Source: JAPLDA01 sp043787975 | GTDB lineage: Bacteria; Bacteroidota; Bacteroidia; AKYH767-A; 2013-40CM-41-45 | Assembly: GCA_043787975.1 (NCBI GenBank) | Contig: JAYVUK010000015.1 | Span: forward strand, 62,001 to 126,000 | DNA: 64,000 nucleotides | Direction of reading: 5' to 3' | In this document: piece by piece, positions 33,893 to 42,281 of the stretch | Position numbering within the stretch: position 1 is the first letter of the stretch | Layout: every line of letters starts with the position of its first letter | Translations under genes and position numbers: made by a program | The notes under the pieces: generated by a model | Database searches by the model: none | Seen by the model: the letters and a program-made list of their open reading frames with translations, nothing else | What the model was told of the DNA's origin: nothing

Positions 33893-35893
33893 CTATTCCT
33901 CCACCACTGCTCCACCCTTATATAGCTGTTTGCGATATTTTAAAGAAGGCGAAATAATAAATTTCCCGAGACCAAGTTTATCCCAGGTTTCATCGACACG
34001 TTTGATAGTTGCTTCATCAGAAGCTAAAATGTTGGGCCAGTCACGTTGAAAATTATCAAACTCTTTTGTTTTGCGTGTTCCGTCGAAACCCAACCCGCTG
34101 CTCCCCTCTCCCCTTGGAGAGGGGCTGGGGGTGAGGCAATCGCGTTTCGGATCCACATTATTTGCAAAACGCCACACGGCATCGGCAATATCATTCACAT
34201 CCACAGTATGATCGAGATAAATCACCACTTTAATTTCTTTGAATGCCTCGTGCGCAAAAAGTTCTTCATTCAACTCACGAATATGATTTTTCCTGTTCTT
34301 CTCAACTGAAATAAATACGAGAGAGATTCCTTTGTCAAGTAGAGAAGCATTTATACTTTTAACTTCAGGGAACAATTCAGAAAATTGAAAATTGAAAATT
34401 GAAAATTGCTCCTTGTCAACTGCCCACTGCCGACTGTGGACTGTTGACTGCCTACTGCCACTGCCAAGTGCCGCTCGCTCCTCCTCCAACTTCCTCGTTC
34501 CGTCAATCCCAATCTTTCCTCCAAACGCCATTACCGAACAGGAATGATCAAGTACATCAACAGGACCTTGCGTGAACATGACATCATTTGCCGGATCAAA
34601 ATTTTCAGAAACATATTTCGCCACCTCTTCCGTATTGTGAATATTCACATCAGAACCTGTGCTGAGCGAAGTCGAAACATCTACCACGACCATCATCTTC
34701 GTAAACATCATTTGCCCGGCTCCCCACAAACTGTGCATCACTTTTATGGCTTGTCCGGGATATTCCTTTTTTATTTTTACAATCACCAAGTTGTGAAACA
34801 CACCTTCAACCGGCATGGACATGTCGATGATTTCAGGAACCATCATCATCTTAATCGGCACCAAAAAAATCCGTTCTGTCGCTTTACCGATCCATGCATC
34901 TTCCTGCGGAGGAATTCCAACAATGGTGGCAGGATACACAGCATCTTTGCGATGCGTAATGCAGGTAATGTGAAAACGCGGATACATATCAGCAAGTGAA
35001 TAGTATCCTGTGTGATCACCGAACGGCCCTTCCAAAATAAATTCTTCTTCCGGATCAATGTAACCTTCGATGATGATGTCTGCATCAGCAGGGACCTGCA
35101 CATCTTGAGTGAGACATTGAACCAACTCCACTTTCTTCTTTCGTATAAAACCGGCAAGCATGTATTCATCCACACCATCCGGAAGAGGCGCAGTAGCAGC
35201 GTACGTGTAAACAGGATCACCTCCCAACGCAACAGCGACAGGCATTTTCAAGCCGAGTTTCTTATATTCATTAAAATGCCTCGCGGAAACCTTATGACGA
35301 TGCCAATGCATTGCTGTCATGGTCGGTTCAAAAACCTGCATGCGATACAAACCGACATTCCGTATTCCGGTATTCGGATCTTTGGTGTGAATGATGGGAA
35401 GTGTGAGAAACGGTCCGCCATCTTCAGGCCAGCATTTCAGCACGGGAAATTTTGTGATGTCAGGATCTTTCATTACCACTTGCTGACATTCTCCTTTTCC
35501 CGAAATCACTTTCGGCATCCACGATCCGATTGAACTGAGAGTTGGTAAGAGTTTCAGCTTATCCAGGATATTTTCTTTTGGAGAAGAAAGTTGTTTGAGA
35601 AGTTCCTCAATATTTTTTCCGACATCATCCAAGTGATCAACTCCAAGTGCCATCGCCATTCGCTTTTCACTTCCCATCGAATTAATGAGCAATGGAAAAC
35701 CGGTTCCTGTGTTTTCAAAAAGCAATGCTTTATTTTGGTCATCTCCTGATTTGGAGATTCGATCCGTGATTTCAGTAATTTCAAGATGCGGATTTACATA
35801 TTCTTTGATGCGAATCAATTCACCTGCATCTTCCAATGTCTTAATCCAATGTCCGGTATTTTTATAGGGCACGTTGTAAAAATTATTTTTCAA
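33893..35893 (-). CDS. UbiD-family decarboxylase with two alien in-frame insertions
   Basis: UbiD prenylated-FMN decarboxylase signatures are present: LPIIHTKDPNTGIRNVGLYRMQ, MHWHRHK, ALGGDPVYTYAATAPLPDGVDEYMLAGF, EGPFGDHTGYYS and PEIIDMSMPVEGVFHN. In this phylum the long form is usually linked to menaquinone synthesis or aromatic acid decarboxylation in the cytoplasm; which one is inference. The 666-residue length exceeds the usual roughly 610. The excess is two unrelated segments: one from a 7-base tandem array (GSRQSTVHSRQWAVDKEQF, then SIFNFQFSEL) and one from a GC-rich hairpin (CLTPSPSPRGEGSS). The frame is intact around both, so the enzyme may still work. Confidence 0.88.
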   Translation of the reverse strand: MKNNFYNVPYKNTGHWIKTLEDAGELIRIKEYVNPHLEITEITDRISKSGDDQNKALLFENTGTGFPLLINSMGSEKRMAMALGVDHLDDVGKNIEELLKQLSSPKENILDKLKLLPTLSSIGSWMPKVISGKGECQQVVMKDPDITKFPVLKCWPEDGGPFLTLPIIHTKDPNTGIRNVGLYRMQVFEPTMTAMHWHRHKVSARHFNEYKKLGLKMPVAVALGGDPVYTYAATAPLPDGVDEYMLAGFIRKKKVELVQCLTQDVQVPADADIIIEGYIDPEEEFILEGPFGDHTGYYSLADMYPRFHITCITHRKDAVYPATIVGIPPQEDAWIGKATERIFLVPIKMMMVPEIIDMSMPVEGVFHNLVIVKIKKEYPGQAIKVMHSLWGAGQMMFTKMMVVVDVSTSLSTGSDVNIHNTEEVAKYVSENFDPANDVMFTQGPVDVLDHSCSVMAFGGKIGIDGTRKLEEERAALGSGSRQSTVHSRQWAVDKEQFSIFNFQFSELFPEVKSINASLLDKGISLVFISVEKNRKNHIRELNEELFAHEAFKEIKVVIYLDHTVDVNDIADAVWRFANNVDPKRDCLTPSPSPRGEGSSGLGFDGTRKTKEFDNFQRDWPNILASDEATIKRVDETWDKLGLGKFIISPSLKYRKQLYKGGAVVEE
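34101..34136. repeat. GC-rich palindromic element inside the UbiD-family gene
   Basis: CCCCTCTCC - CCTT - GGAGAGGGG stem (34103-34111 with 34116-34124), plus the CTGGGGGTGAGG flank. In frame on the minus strand it encodes LTPSPSPRGEGS, the translation of a palindrome seen in many bacterial genomes. It is much more GC-rich than its surroundings. Confidence 0.85.
34380..34466. repeat. Double heptamer array inside the UbiD-family gene
   Basis: Four exact GAAAATT heptamers (34380-34407), then after 11 bases a run ACTGCCC, ACTGCCG, ACTGTGG, ACTGTTG, ACTGCCT, ACTGCC, ACTGCCA (34419-34466). Two different words sit side by side. The minus-strand reading frame passes through without a stop. Confidence 0.9.
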
Positions 35894-36200
35894 AGATATA
35901 CCTAAATAACAAATGTGCTGATGTGAAAATGTGTATAGTGGTTCCGTTTAATATTTTCACTTAGTGTTTCTCAGTGTTCTTAGTGTCTTAGTGATAATTT
36001 TTTACCACTAAGGCACTAAGAACACAAAGTTACACGAAGACGTAATTTTAAGAAGTTAATCCATTTATTAGTGATTATTCAAACTGACTCACTAGCAAAA
36101 TGTGAGGATATGCTGATGAGTTGACGGGTCGGTTACTAACTTAGAACCAATTGAAATAATAAATTAGTGGTATCTTCGGCTCTCCATAAAAAAATAACCC
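35894..36200. repeat. Intergenic region with 20-bp inverted repeat of CACTAAG words
   Basis: Arms GTGTTCTTAGTGTCTTAGTG (35974-35993) and CACTAAGGCACTAAGAACAC (36006-36025) are complementary at 19 of 20 positions, with a 12-base T-rich loop. The rest of this 307-base gap is A/T-rich. A -7-like box TATCTTCG at 36171-36178 with TTG at 36151 probably drives the next gene. Confidence 0.88.
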
Positions 36201-37595
36201 ATGAAAAAAAATTACGTACTCATTATCTTCATTATCGTTGCACAAAGTGTTTCGGCTCAATTTACTTTTCAAAACGTTACACTGCTTTCCGATTTTGATG
36301 ACCTGGCTGTAACCGCCGAACCTTCATACGGCATCCGGTATCAAAGCTGTTGGGGATGGGCTGACACACTTTCGGGTAGAGAATACGGAATCATTGGATC
36401 AACTACAGGAACTTATATCGTTGAAGTGACCGATCCGACTATTCCGATTCAACGAGATTACATTTCCTCGTATCATACAAACCTGATCTGGCATGAATAC
36501 AAGACCTACGGAAAATACCTTTACATTGTAAGTGACGGACCTTCCGCAAACCAGCTGCAGATCTGCGATCTGTCCTATCTTCCCGATTCAGTTCATACCG
36601 TGTATGATAGCGGTACACTGCTCACAAAAGCACATACCATTTCCATTGAGGGAAATAAAATGTACCTCGCGTCTGTAACAAATGGAGGTTACAAGAATAT
36701 GCGCGTCTATTCACTTAGCAATCCCGTTGCTCCTGTTTTACTGAGAACACTTAGCCAGGATTATCCTGCAATCAGCCAGGTTCATGATATGTTTGTCGTG
36801 CATGACACTGTTTATGCATCGTGTGCTTATGATGGATTATTTATTTTTAAGTTTGATACGGTCACCAATATATTTTCTCAACTGGGATCACTGACCACCT
36901 ATCCTGACCAAGGATATAACCACAGCAGTGTTCTTTCTGAAGACCATTCCACTTTATATATGTGTGATGAAGTTCCGCAAGGTCTCGGAATCAAAGTTGT
37001 TGATGTGACTTCGATTAACAGTCCTTCTTGTGATTCTGTTTTCTATACTCATATTGGTGATACACCTCATAATCCGTATGTAAAAGGACATTATCTCTAC
37101 ATCGCTGCATACAACGATGGTGTATATATCTATGACATCTCAACTCCGAAAGTTCCGGTTCTTGCAGGCTTCTTTGACACGCACCCTCAAAACGGAACAA
37201 CCTATACCGGAGAGCCGGATGCTGGTTGTTGGGCCGTTTATACCGATCTTCCTAGCGGAACATTGCTTGCTGCCGATATGCAAAAAGGATTGTTTTGTTT
37301 GGACGCATCCCTGGCTACCGGAATATCACATGCTGCCTTCAGCAATGAATCGATGTTAGTATTTCCTAATCCGGCACATGACCTGTTAAAAATAAAATTA
37401 AGTGTGAAAAATATGGATCACCTTAACATTGAAATTACGGATGTGATTGGAAAACAAATAAAACATATTGTTGCTGCAAATTCCCTTCATGGAGATTTTC
37501 AAATTCCATTGAATGATTTCCAAACCGGAATTTATATCCTTAAAGCAACAACTTCCACTAACACTTTTGTTCAAAAGATACAAGTGGTGAAGTAA
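36201..37595 (+). CDS. Choice-of-anchor B family secreted protein with T9SS domain
   Basis: Product of 464 residues: signal peptide MKKNYVLIIFIIVAQSVSAQ, then LVIVD-type repeats of the choice-of-anchor B family (WGWADTLSGREYGIIGSTTG, YIVEVTDPTIPIQRDYI, YLYIVSDGPSANQLQICDL, DVTSINSPSCDSVF, YIYDISTPKVPVLAGFF). The T9SS type A tail is LVFPNPAHDLLKIKL ... DVIGKQIKH ... QTGIYILKA. It forms a surface-exposed propeller of unknown ligand. A hairpin terminator follows at 37653. Confidence 0.88.
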   Translation: MKKNYVLIIFIIVAQSVSAQFTFQNVTLLSDFDDLAVTAEPSYGIRYQSCWGWADTLSGREYGIIGSTTGTYIVEVTDPTIPIQRDYISSYHTNLIWHEYKTYGKYLYIVSDGPSANQLQICDLSYLPDSVHTVYDSGTLLTKAHTISIEGNKMYLASVTNGGYKNMRVYSLSNPVAPVLLRTLSQDYPAISQVHDMFVVHDTVYASCAYDGLFIFKFDTVTNIFSQLGSLTTYPDQGYNHSSVLSEDHSTLYMCDEVPQGLGIKVVDVTSINSPSCDSVFYTHIGDTPHNPYVKGHYLYIAAYNDGVYIYDISTPKVPVLAGFFDTHPQNGTTYTGEPDAGCWAVYTDLPSGTLLAADMQKGLFCLDASLATGISHAAFSNESMLVFPNPAHDLLKIKLSVKNMDHLNIEITDVIGKQIKHIVAANSLHGDFQIPLNDFQTGIYILKATTSTNTFVQKIQVVK

Positions 37596-37652
37596 TTTCA
37601 ATAGGCAAGTCTTGTGGATTCGCGCAATCCAGTATACTGCAACATTCAAAAG

Positions 37653-37685
37653 AAAAGTCGCCTCAACTTCTGAGACGACTTTTTT
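37653..37685. terminator. Bidirectional terminator between convergent surface-protein genes
   Basis: AAAAGTCGCCTCA - ACTTC - TGAGACGACTTTT: 13-base arms with one mismatch and T/A runs on either side. Confidence 0.92.
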
Positions 37686-37709
37686 CTTGACTTGTGCTTT
37701 AGCGTTAAA

Positions 37710-40541
37710 CTATTCCACTACAATTCCGATCGCCTGGATTTCTCCTCCTTGTCTCTCAATGCTTAACAGGTACATGCCTTTTGCATAGCTGCTCAAATCC
37801 ACTTCCTGTAAATTGATGCCCTCCAGCGTTGTGCCTGGGTAGTTGATCAATACTTTCCCGGCCAGGTCCGTCACTTTTAGTATGTACTTTTCTTTCGCCT
37901 CACTGTTAAAAGAGATATTTAATTTTCCTGAAGTCGGATTCGGAAAAGCATTCATTTCAGAAGCAATGGCCGCATCGTTCGCAGTCCGACATCCCAGGTT
38001 CACTGAAACCTGAAGTGTTCTCGTCGCAGCTGCTGCTCCGCATGCGTTACTTGCAGTTACAGTGAGTGTAGCAGAAGCAACAGTTGCCGTAGTGAAATTA
38101 ACGGTTGCACCGGCACCTGCGCCAACTACACTAGGCCCACCTGTAACTGACCATGCATAATTAACTCCTGCAATTGAAGGAACTGAATAGGCAACCGATG
38201 ACTGACTCTTGCAAACGGATGTTGCTCCATTGATTGCTCCGGGCTGACTGGGACGCGCTGTCACGGTTTGACAACGTGCAACGCTTGTTCCGCAAATATT
38301 GTTTGCCGTGACACAGATATTTCCTAATGCAGTGAATGTTGAACCGAAGTTAACTGTGATCGACGAAGTGCCATTCCCGGAAACGATGGTTACACCTGCA
38401 GGTGCAGTCCATGTATACGATATTTCGCCTGATACGGCAGCTACACTATAAATAACATTCGACTGGTTACAAACATTTGAAGCAGGTCCGCTTATAACAC
38501 CGGGTTGAGCCGGAGCAGAACGAACAACTATCACTCTCGCAGGCCCATCACCGCAACCATTGCTTCCATGCACACTTACATTGCCCGATACAAATCCAGG
38601 TGGGAATGTAATATTCACACTGAAGACATTACCTGCTGTAGTATATGGATTGCTGATACCATTAATCAGTGAACCTACAGGAGCTATCCAGGTAATTGAA
38701 CTGGCACCATTGAACGGAGTCACTGAATATGTCGAAGTACTTCCTCCGCATATTCCAACAATCGGGAATATCGCCAACTGAGGTTGGCTTGAAAGAACAC
38801 CATATACATTGAGCACATTTTCACCGCTTATTCCTGAGCAACTGGCACCATAGACTCTAACCTGACCGCTTGCAAAACCTGCAACAACGTTCACTGTAAT
38901 AGACGTGGTGCCTTGTCCACTTGCAATCGCAAGACCTGCTCCCGAAACCGTCCATATATAGGATGTTGTATTTGCAATAGGAGGAATTGAATACACCACT
39001 GTGGTTGGTCCGCAGACACCAACAGACGGACCGGAAGGAGCAGCAGGAAATGCAGGTCTTCCAGTAACAACGGGAACAGGAATGCAACTCAATGCACTTG
39101 TGCCGCAACCGTTGATTGCAGAAACACAAATAAATCCACCGGAATATCCTGTATTGAAATTAACGGAAATTGAATTTGCAGTTGAAGAACCTGTTGCTCC
39201 TGTAGGCAAGAACCAATGATATGATACACCCGGTACATTTGTAACACTATATATAACACCTGATTGCCCTTTACATGCAGCGGCCGGACCTGCAATGGAA
39301 CCCGGCTGTGCGGGAGATGTTCCGGTATTTGAAATTGATGCGATCGCCGTTCCTGTGCAACCGTTATAATCTGTTATAATTACTATATAGTTTCCGGCTG
39401 CAAGACCGGTTGCTGTTTGTGTTGTTTGTACCGGAGACGTATTCCATACGTATGAAACGTAAGTTCCGCTTCCACCGACTGGCGTCACAGTAGCTGTCCC
39501 GGTTGATAATCCACACGTAGTCTGAGTTACCGTGATTGTTCCTTCAACTTTATCAGGTTCGTTGAGATGCACGTTTCCTGATGTTCCTGTACAACCGCTA
39601 TTATCGGTTACAACAAACGCATAATCTCCAGCACCGTACCCACAAAGTTGCCCTGTTCCATTGGTGTAAATACCACTGCCCCCGGTTGCTGATACATCCA
39701 GACAGGTTGAATAACCATAGCATTCTATGGGCGATGCTGCTGTTGCATGAACAACCATTAGCGATGGTTCAGTTATGTTAAACGAATTCATAACAGTCAA
39801 CCCATTCGCATCGGTTACAGTTACAATATATACTCCCTGCGAACCACTTATGCTCTGGGAAGTCGCTCCATTATTCCATGTATACGTATATGGAGATATT
39901 CCTCCATTAACGGAGAGATGTATACTTCCATCATTGCCACCAAAACAAGCTACGTTTACTATCGTTGGAGTCAACGCAAAAGGACAGCTTGCAACTCTGA
40001 ATGAAGGGGAAATAACAGTGCATCCGTCAGAATTACCTACAGTCACTGAATAATTACCAGCCTGCAAAGCAAGATAGCTTATAGCCGTCGCTCCGGGAAT
40101 ATCCAGATAATCCTTCTGCCATTGATACGATGTAATTGTTCCACTGCCTGGTGTTGAAGAAGCTGCAGATAAAACTGAAGGATTAGAACCACAGAAAACA
40201 CTGTCACCTGAAATACTAGCAGTAGGACACTGTGATGGCCGCCCTCCCGTGTAAGCATGAAATCTTCCGCAACCGGCAGAAAGATCGGTTCTGAATCCTG
40301 GCGACAGCTTAATGTAATGCGCCGCTTTAAAATCCACACGCACACCACCTGTCACACGCACCGAAGCAGGGCATGTATCGTGTGTTGTGATTGTACCCGG
40401 ACTGAAATATACATGGCTCGTATTAAGCAGCTGGTTATCCAAAAGTATATCCTGCCCATGTACTTGTAAAAAAAGGAAACAGAAAAAAAAAGTCGTAAGA
40501 AGAAATACTCTTGAGACTATGTATACGTTATTTTTTATCAT
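37710..40541 (-). CDS. SprB-repeat / Ig-like (PKD-type) adhesin with T9SS domain
   Basis: Product of 943 residues. After the signal peptide comes a coat-hanger-like segment (KAAHYIKLSPGFRTDLSAGC), then SprB repeats (VACFGGNDGSIHLSVNGGISPYTYTW and two diverged copies, residues about 190-410). At least five PKD-like/Ig repeats of roughly 85 residues follow, each starting near PGSIAGPAAACKGQS and containing Y.W..P. The T9SS type A tail is AFPNPTSGKLNISF ... DLAGKVLIN ... AKGMYLLSI. It is probably a surface adhesin, and SprB-type proteins take part in gliding. It is last of three same-strand genes (11-base gap to the previous one). Confidence 0.9.
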   Translation of the reverse strand: MIKNNVYIVSRVFLLTTFFFCFLFLQVHGQDILLDNQLLNTSHVYFSPGTITTHDTCPASVRVTGGVRVDFKAAHYIKLSPGFRTDLSAGCGRFHAYTGGRPSQCPTASISGDSVFCGSNPSVLSAASSTPGSGTITSYQWQKDYLDIPGATAISYLALQAGNYSVTVGNSDGCTVISPSFRVASCPFALTPTIVNVACFGGNDGSIHLSVNGGISPYTYTWNNGATSQSISGSQGVYIVTVTDANGLTVMNSFNITEPSLMVVHATAASPIECYGYSTCLDVSATGGSGIYTNGTGQLCGYGAGDYAFVVTDNSGCTGTSGNVHLNEPDKVEGTITVTQTTCGLSTGTATVTPVGGSGTYVSYVWNTSPVQTTQTATGLAAGNYIVIITDYNGCTGTAIASISNTGTSPAQPGSIAGPAAACKGQSGVIYSVTNVPGVSYHWFLPTGATGSSTANSISVNFNTGYSGGFICVSAINGCGTSALSCIPVPVVTGRPAFPAAPSGPSVGVCGPTTVVYSIPPIANTTSYIWTVSGAGLAIASGQGTTSITVNVVAGFASGQVRVYGASCSGISGENVLNVYGVLSSQPQLAIFPIVGICGGSTSTYSVTPFNGASSITWIAPVGSLINGISNPYTTAGNVFSVNITFPPGFVSGNVSVHGSNGCGDGPARVIVVRSAPAQPGVISGPASNVCNQSNVIYSVAAVSGEISYTWTAPAGVTIVSGNGTSSITVNFGSTFTALGNICVTANNICGTSVARCQTVTARPSQPGAINGATSVCKSQSSVAYSVPSIAGVNYAWSVTGGPSVVGAGAGATVNFTTATVASATLTVTASNACGAAAATRTLQVSVNLGCRTANDAAIASEMNAFPNPTSGKLNISFNSEAKEKYILKVTDLAGKVLINYPGTTLEGINLQEVDLSSYAKGMYLLSIERQGGEIQAIGIVVE

Positions 40542-40552
40542 GACTATATACG

Positions 40553-42202
40553 TTAGTATTTTTTAGTACTCATCCTTTTCACATCTTCTTTCAATTTCTG
40601 ATTTTCGTCACTTAATTTTTCAATATTTTTATTCATGACTATAATGTACCGGTATAGTTCTTCTATTTTTTCCATCTGCTTTGCCTGCATTTGTCCAACA
40701 TTGATTCCTCCTGCTTTTCCAATTTCATTGGAAGAAGGAATTCCCGGAAGATGCCTATTGGCAGAAATATAATCTCCTATTTCTTCAAGCGGCGCCAATT
40801 GATGAGTTGATTCAAATACATAATCCGGCCACGCACTGTCAGGACAGGCAACTATAACTTCTCTGAAACCTGCCTTCAGACTGTCAACAATAAACCCGTA
40901 ACCGGAAGGAATCACATTCGTTCCAATGGCCACGCCAACACCATTGTCAAATATTCTGCTGTTACATAAAGAACCCGCACCTGTCACTTTGGGAAGATAA
41001 TTAGTAACGAGCGTGCAGGAAGTTGAAACACCGGATGTCGACAGGTGTGACACAATGCTGTCAAGTTGTTTGATCCCTGCAATGGCAATCGGAATAATAC
41101 CTGTGTAATTAAGACTTAGATAAGAGGAACTTGCAGAAACCACATTCCCCATTGAGTCAGTTGCTTCAGCGTAATTCACTGTATCCACTAAACCCGGTAA
41201 AACATTACGGATATCCTGGGCAATGAAACCATACTGGTGTTCTGTAGGCAGGCCCAGATAAGGATAATCATCCACTCTGAAGTCGAATGATCTCGGGTTC
41301 AGTTGATGTATAATCGTTAACGGATTAGAAATAGCACTTACATTCTGTTTAAGAATTGAATCGCTTACAAGTTTTAAAGAAGTCATAAAACCTTTCCCGT
41401 TTATATTCACATCGCCATCAAAATAACCCGCCCAACTCCTACAAAAATAAGTTCGTCTGTTCGGAACAACCCTAAAGTAACCAGCGATGCTGCTGTTTCC
41501 GAAAATAAAACCGGAGTTAGAATAAACTTCTCCCTTAATGGCAAATTTTGTATTGCATGCCGAAGGATTAATCCTGGAATAAATACCGTTTCGTTGTCCC
41601 GCTACCACATCCAGCAAAGCCGTATTGCTTCCCAATGCAGCAGGTGCAGTTGTTCCAATGCCCACTTCACCGGTATTCAATATTCTCATCTTCTCTGTAT
41701 TCTGGGTAAATATTCTGAGCGGATCTGTAATGTTTCCTCTCATTCCTATAATATTGTTTGGTGAAACAGGAGATCCTCCTGCGCCTGATAACGAATTCCC
41801 ACCCACAGCCCAAAAATGACAACTGTTATCACAACAACCCACTACCTCGAACGTGCATGAAGTGCCTGTTTCAGTAGCTGTACTGAGTACTACACTGTAG
41901 TGACCAATTGGCAACGGTGTAGAAGGAGTGTATGTAAACCCAACGATTGAAGATGAAACTACATCATAAGGTACAGGATTAAAATCTCTGTATACGGTCC
42001 AGGTGAATGTACCTGTTCCATAACATCCGGGAAGATCCGATGTAAAAAAAAGTGGCGTGCCAGAACAGACCGTTGCGTTGTCTACCTGATTGTTGCTCGC
42101 ATCAAGAACATGTGTAACAATATTCGGACAGGCATTTAAATTGGAATTGCCAAGAGCGAGCGTGCAAACAACAATCAGAATAAATTGTTTAATTTTTTTC
42201 AT
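40553..42202 (-). CDS. Tail fiber domain (Peptidase_S74 intramolecular chaperone) surface protein
   Basis: Product of 549 residues. Signal peptide; Ig-like region with cysteines (about 25-125); then the pattern of Bacteroidota S74 proteins (MRGNITDPLRIFTQNTEKMRIL, GEVGIGTTAPAALGSNTALLDV). The S74 domain follows, with SDSILKQNV (Ser and Lys of the self-cleavage dyad), LNPRSFDFRVDD and YGFIAQDIRNVLPGLV. A coiled coil ends the protein (KMEKIEELYRYIIVMNKNI). S74 domains fold trimeric beta-helices and then cut themselves off. Here the C-terminal region after S74 is unusually long. There is no phage context. It sits between the adhesin and the di-haem protein. Confidence 0.87.
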   Translation of the reverse strand: MKKIKQFILIVVCTLALGNSNLNACPNIVTHVLDASNNQVDNATVCSGTPLFFTSDLPGCYGTGTFTWTVYRDFNPVPYDVVSSSIVGFTYTPSTPLPIGHYSVVLSTATETGTSCTFEVVGCCDNSCHFWAVGGNSLSGAGGSPVSPNNIIGMRGNITDPLRIFTQNTEKMRILNTGEVGIGTTAPAALGSNTALLDVVAGQRNGIYSRINPSACNTKFAIKGEVYSNSGFIFGNSSIAGYFRVVPNRRTYFCRSWAGYFDGDVNINGKGFMTSLKLVSDSILKQNVSAISNPLTIIHQLNPRSFDFRVDDYPYLGLPTEHQYGFIAQDIRNVLPGLVDTVNYAEATDSMGNVVSASSSYLSLNYTGIIPIAIAGIKQLDSIVSHLSTSGVSTSCTLVTNYLPKVTGAGSLCNSRIFDNGVGVAIGTNVIPSGYGFIVDSLKAGFREVIVACPDSAWPDYVFESTHQLAPLEEIGDYISANRHLPGIPSSNEIGKAGGINVGQMQAKQMEKIEELYRYIIVMNKNIEKLSDENQKLKEDVKRMSTKKY

Positions 42203-42281
42203 GTCTATAATTTTTAATTTATTTTTAATTTATTTTCTGAGAAATATTCAGTGTCTAAACTCGCTTGAGTATTTTTTTATC

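Noticed and set aside
39001..39219. Plus-strand open frames opposite the adhesin gene
   Set aside because: Shadow frames of the repetitive Ig/SprB coding sequence; no promoter, signal peptide or family match.
40553..42202. Prophage tail-fibre locus
   Set aside because: Only the S74 domain is phage-like. No capsid, terminase, integrase or lysis genes are nearby, and the protein has a bacterial signal peptide.
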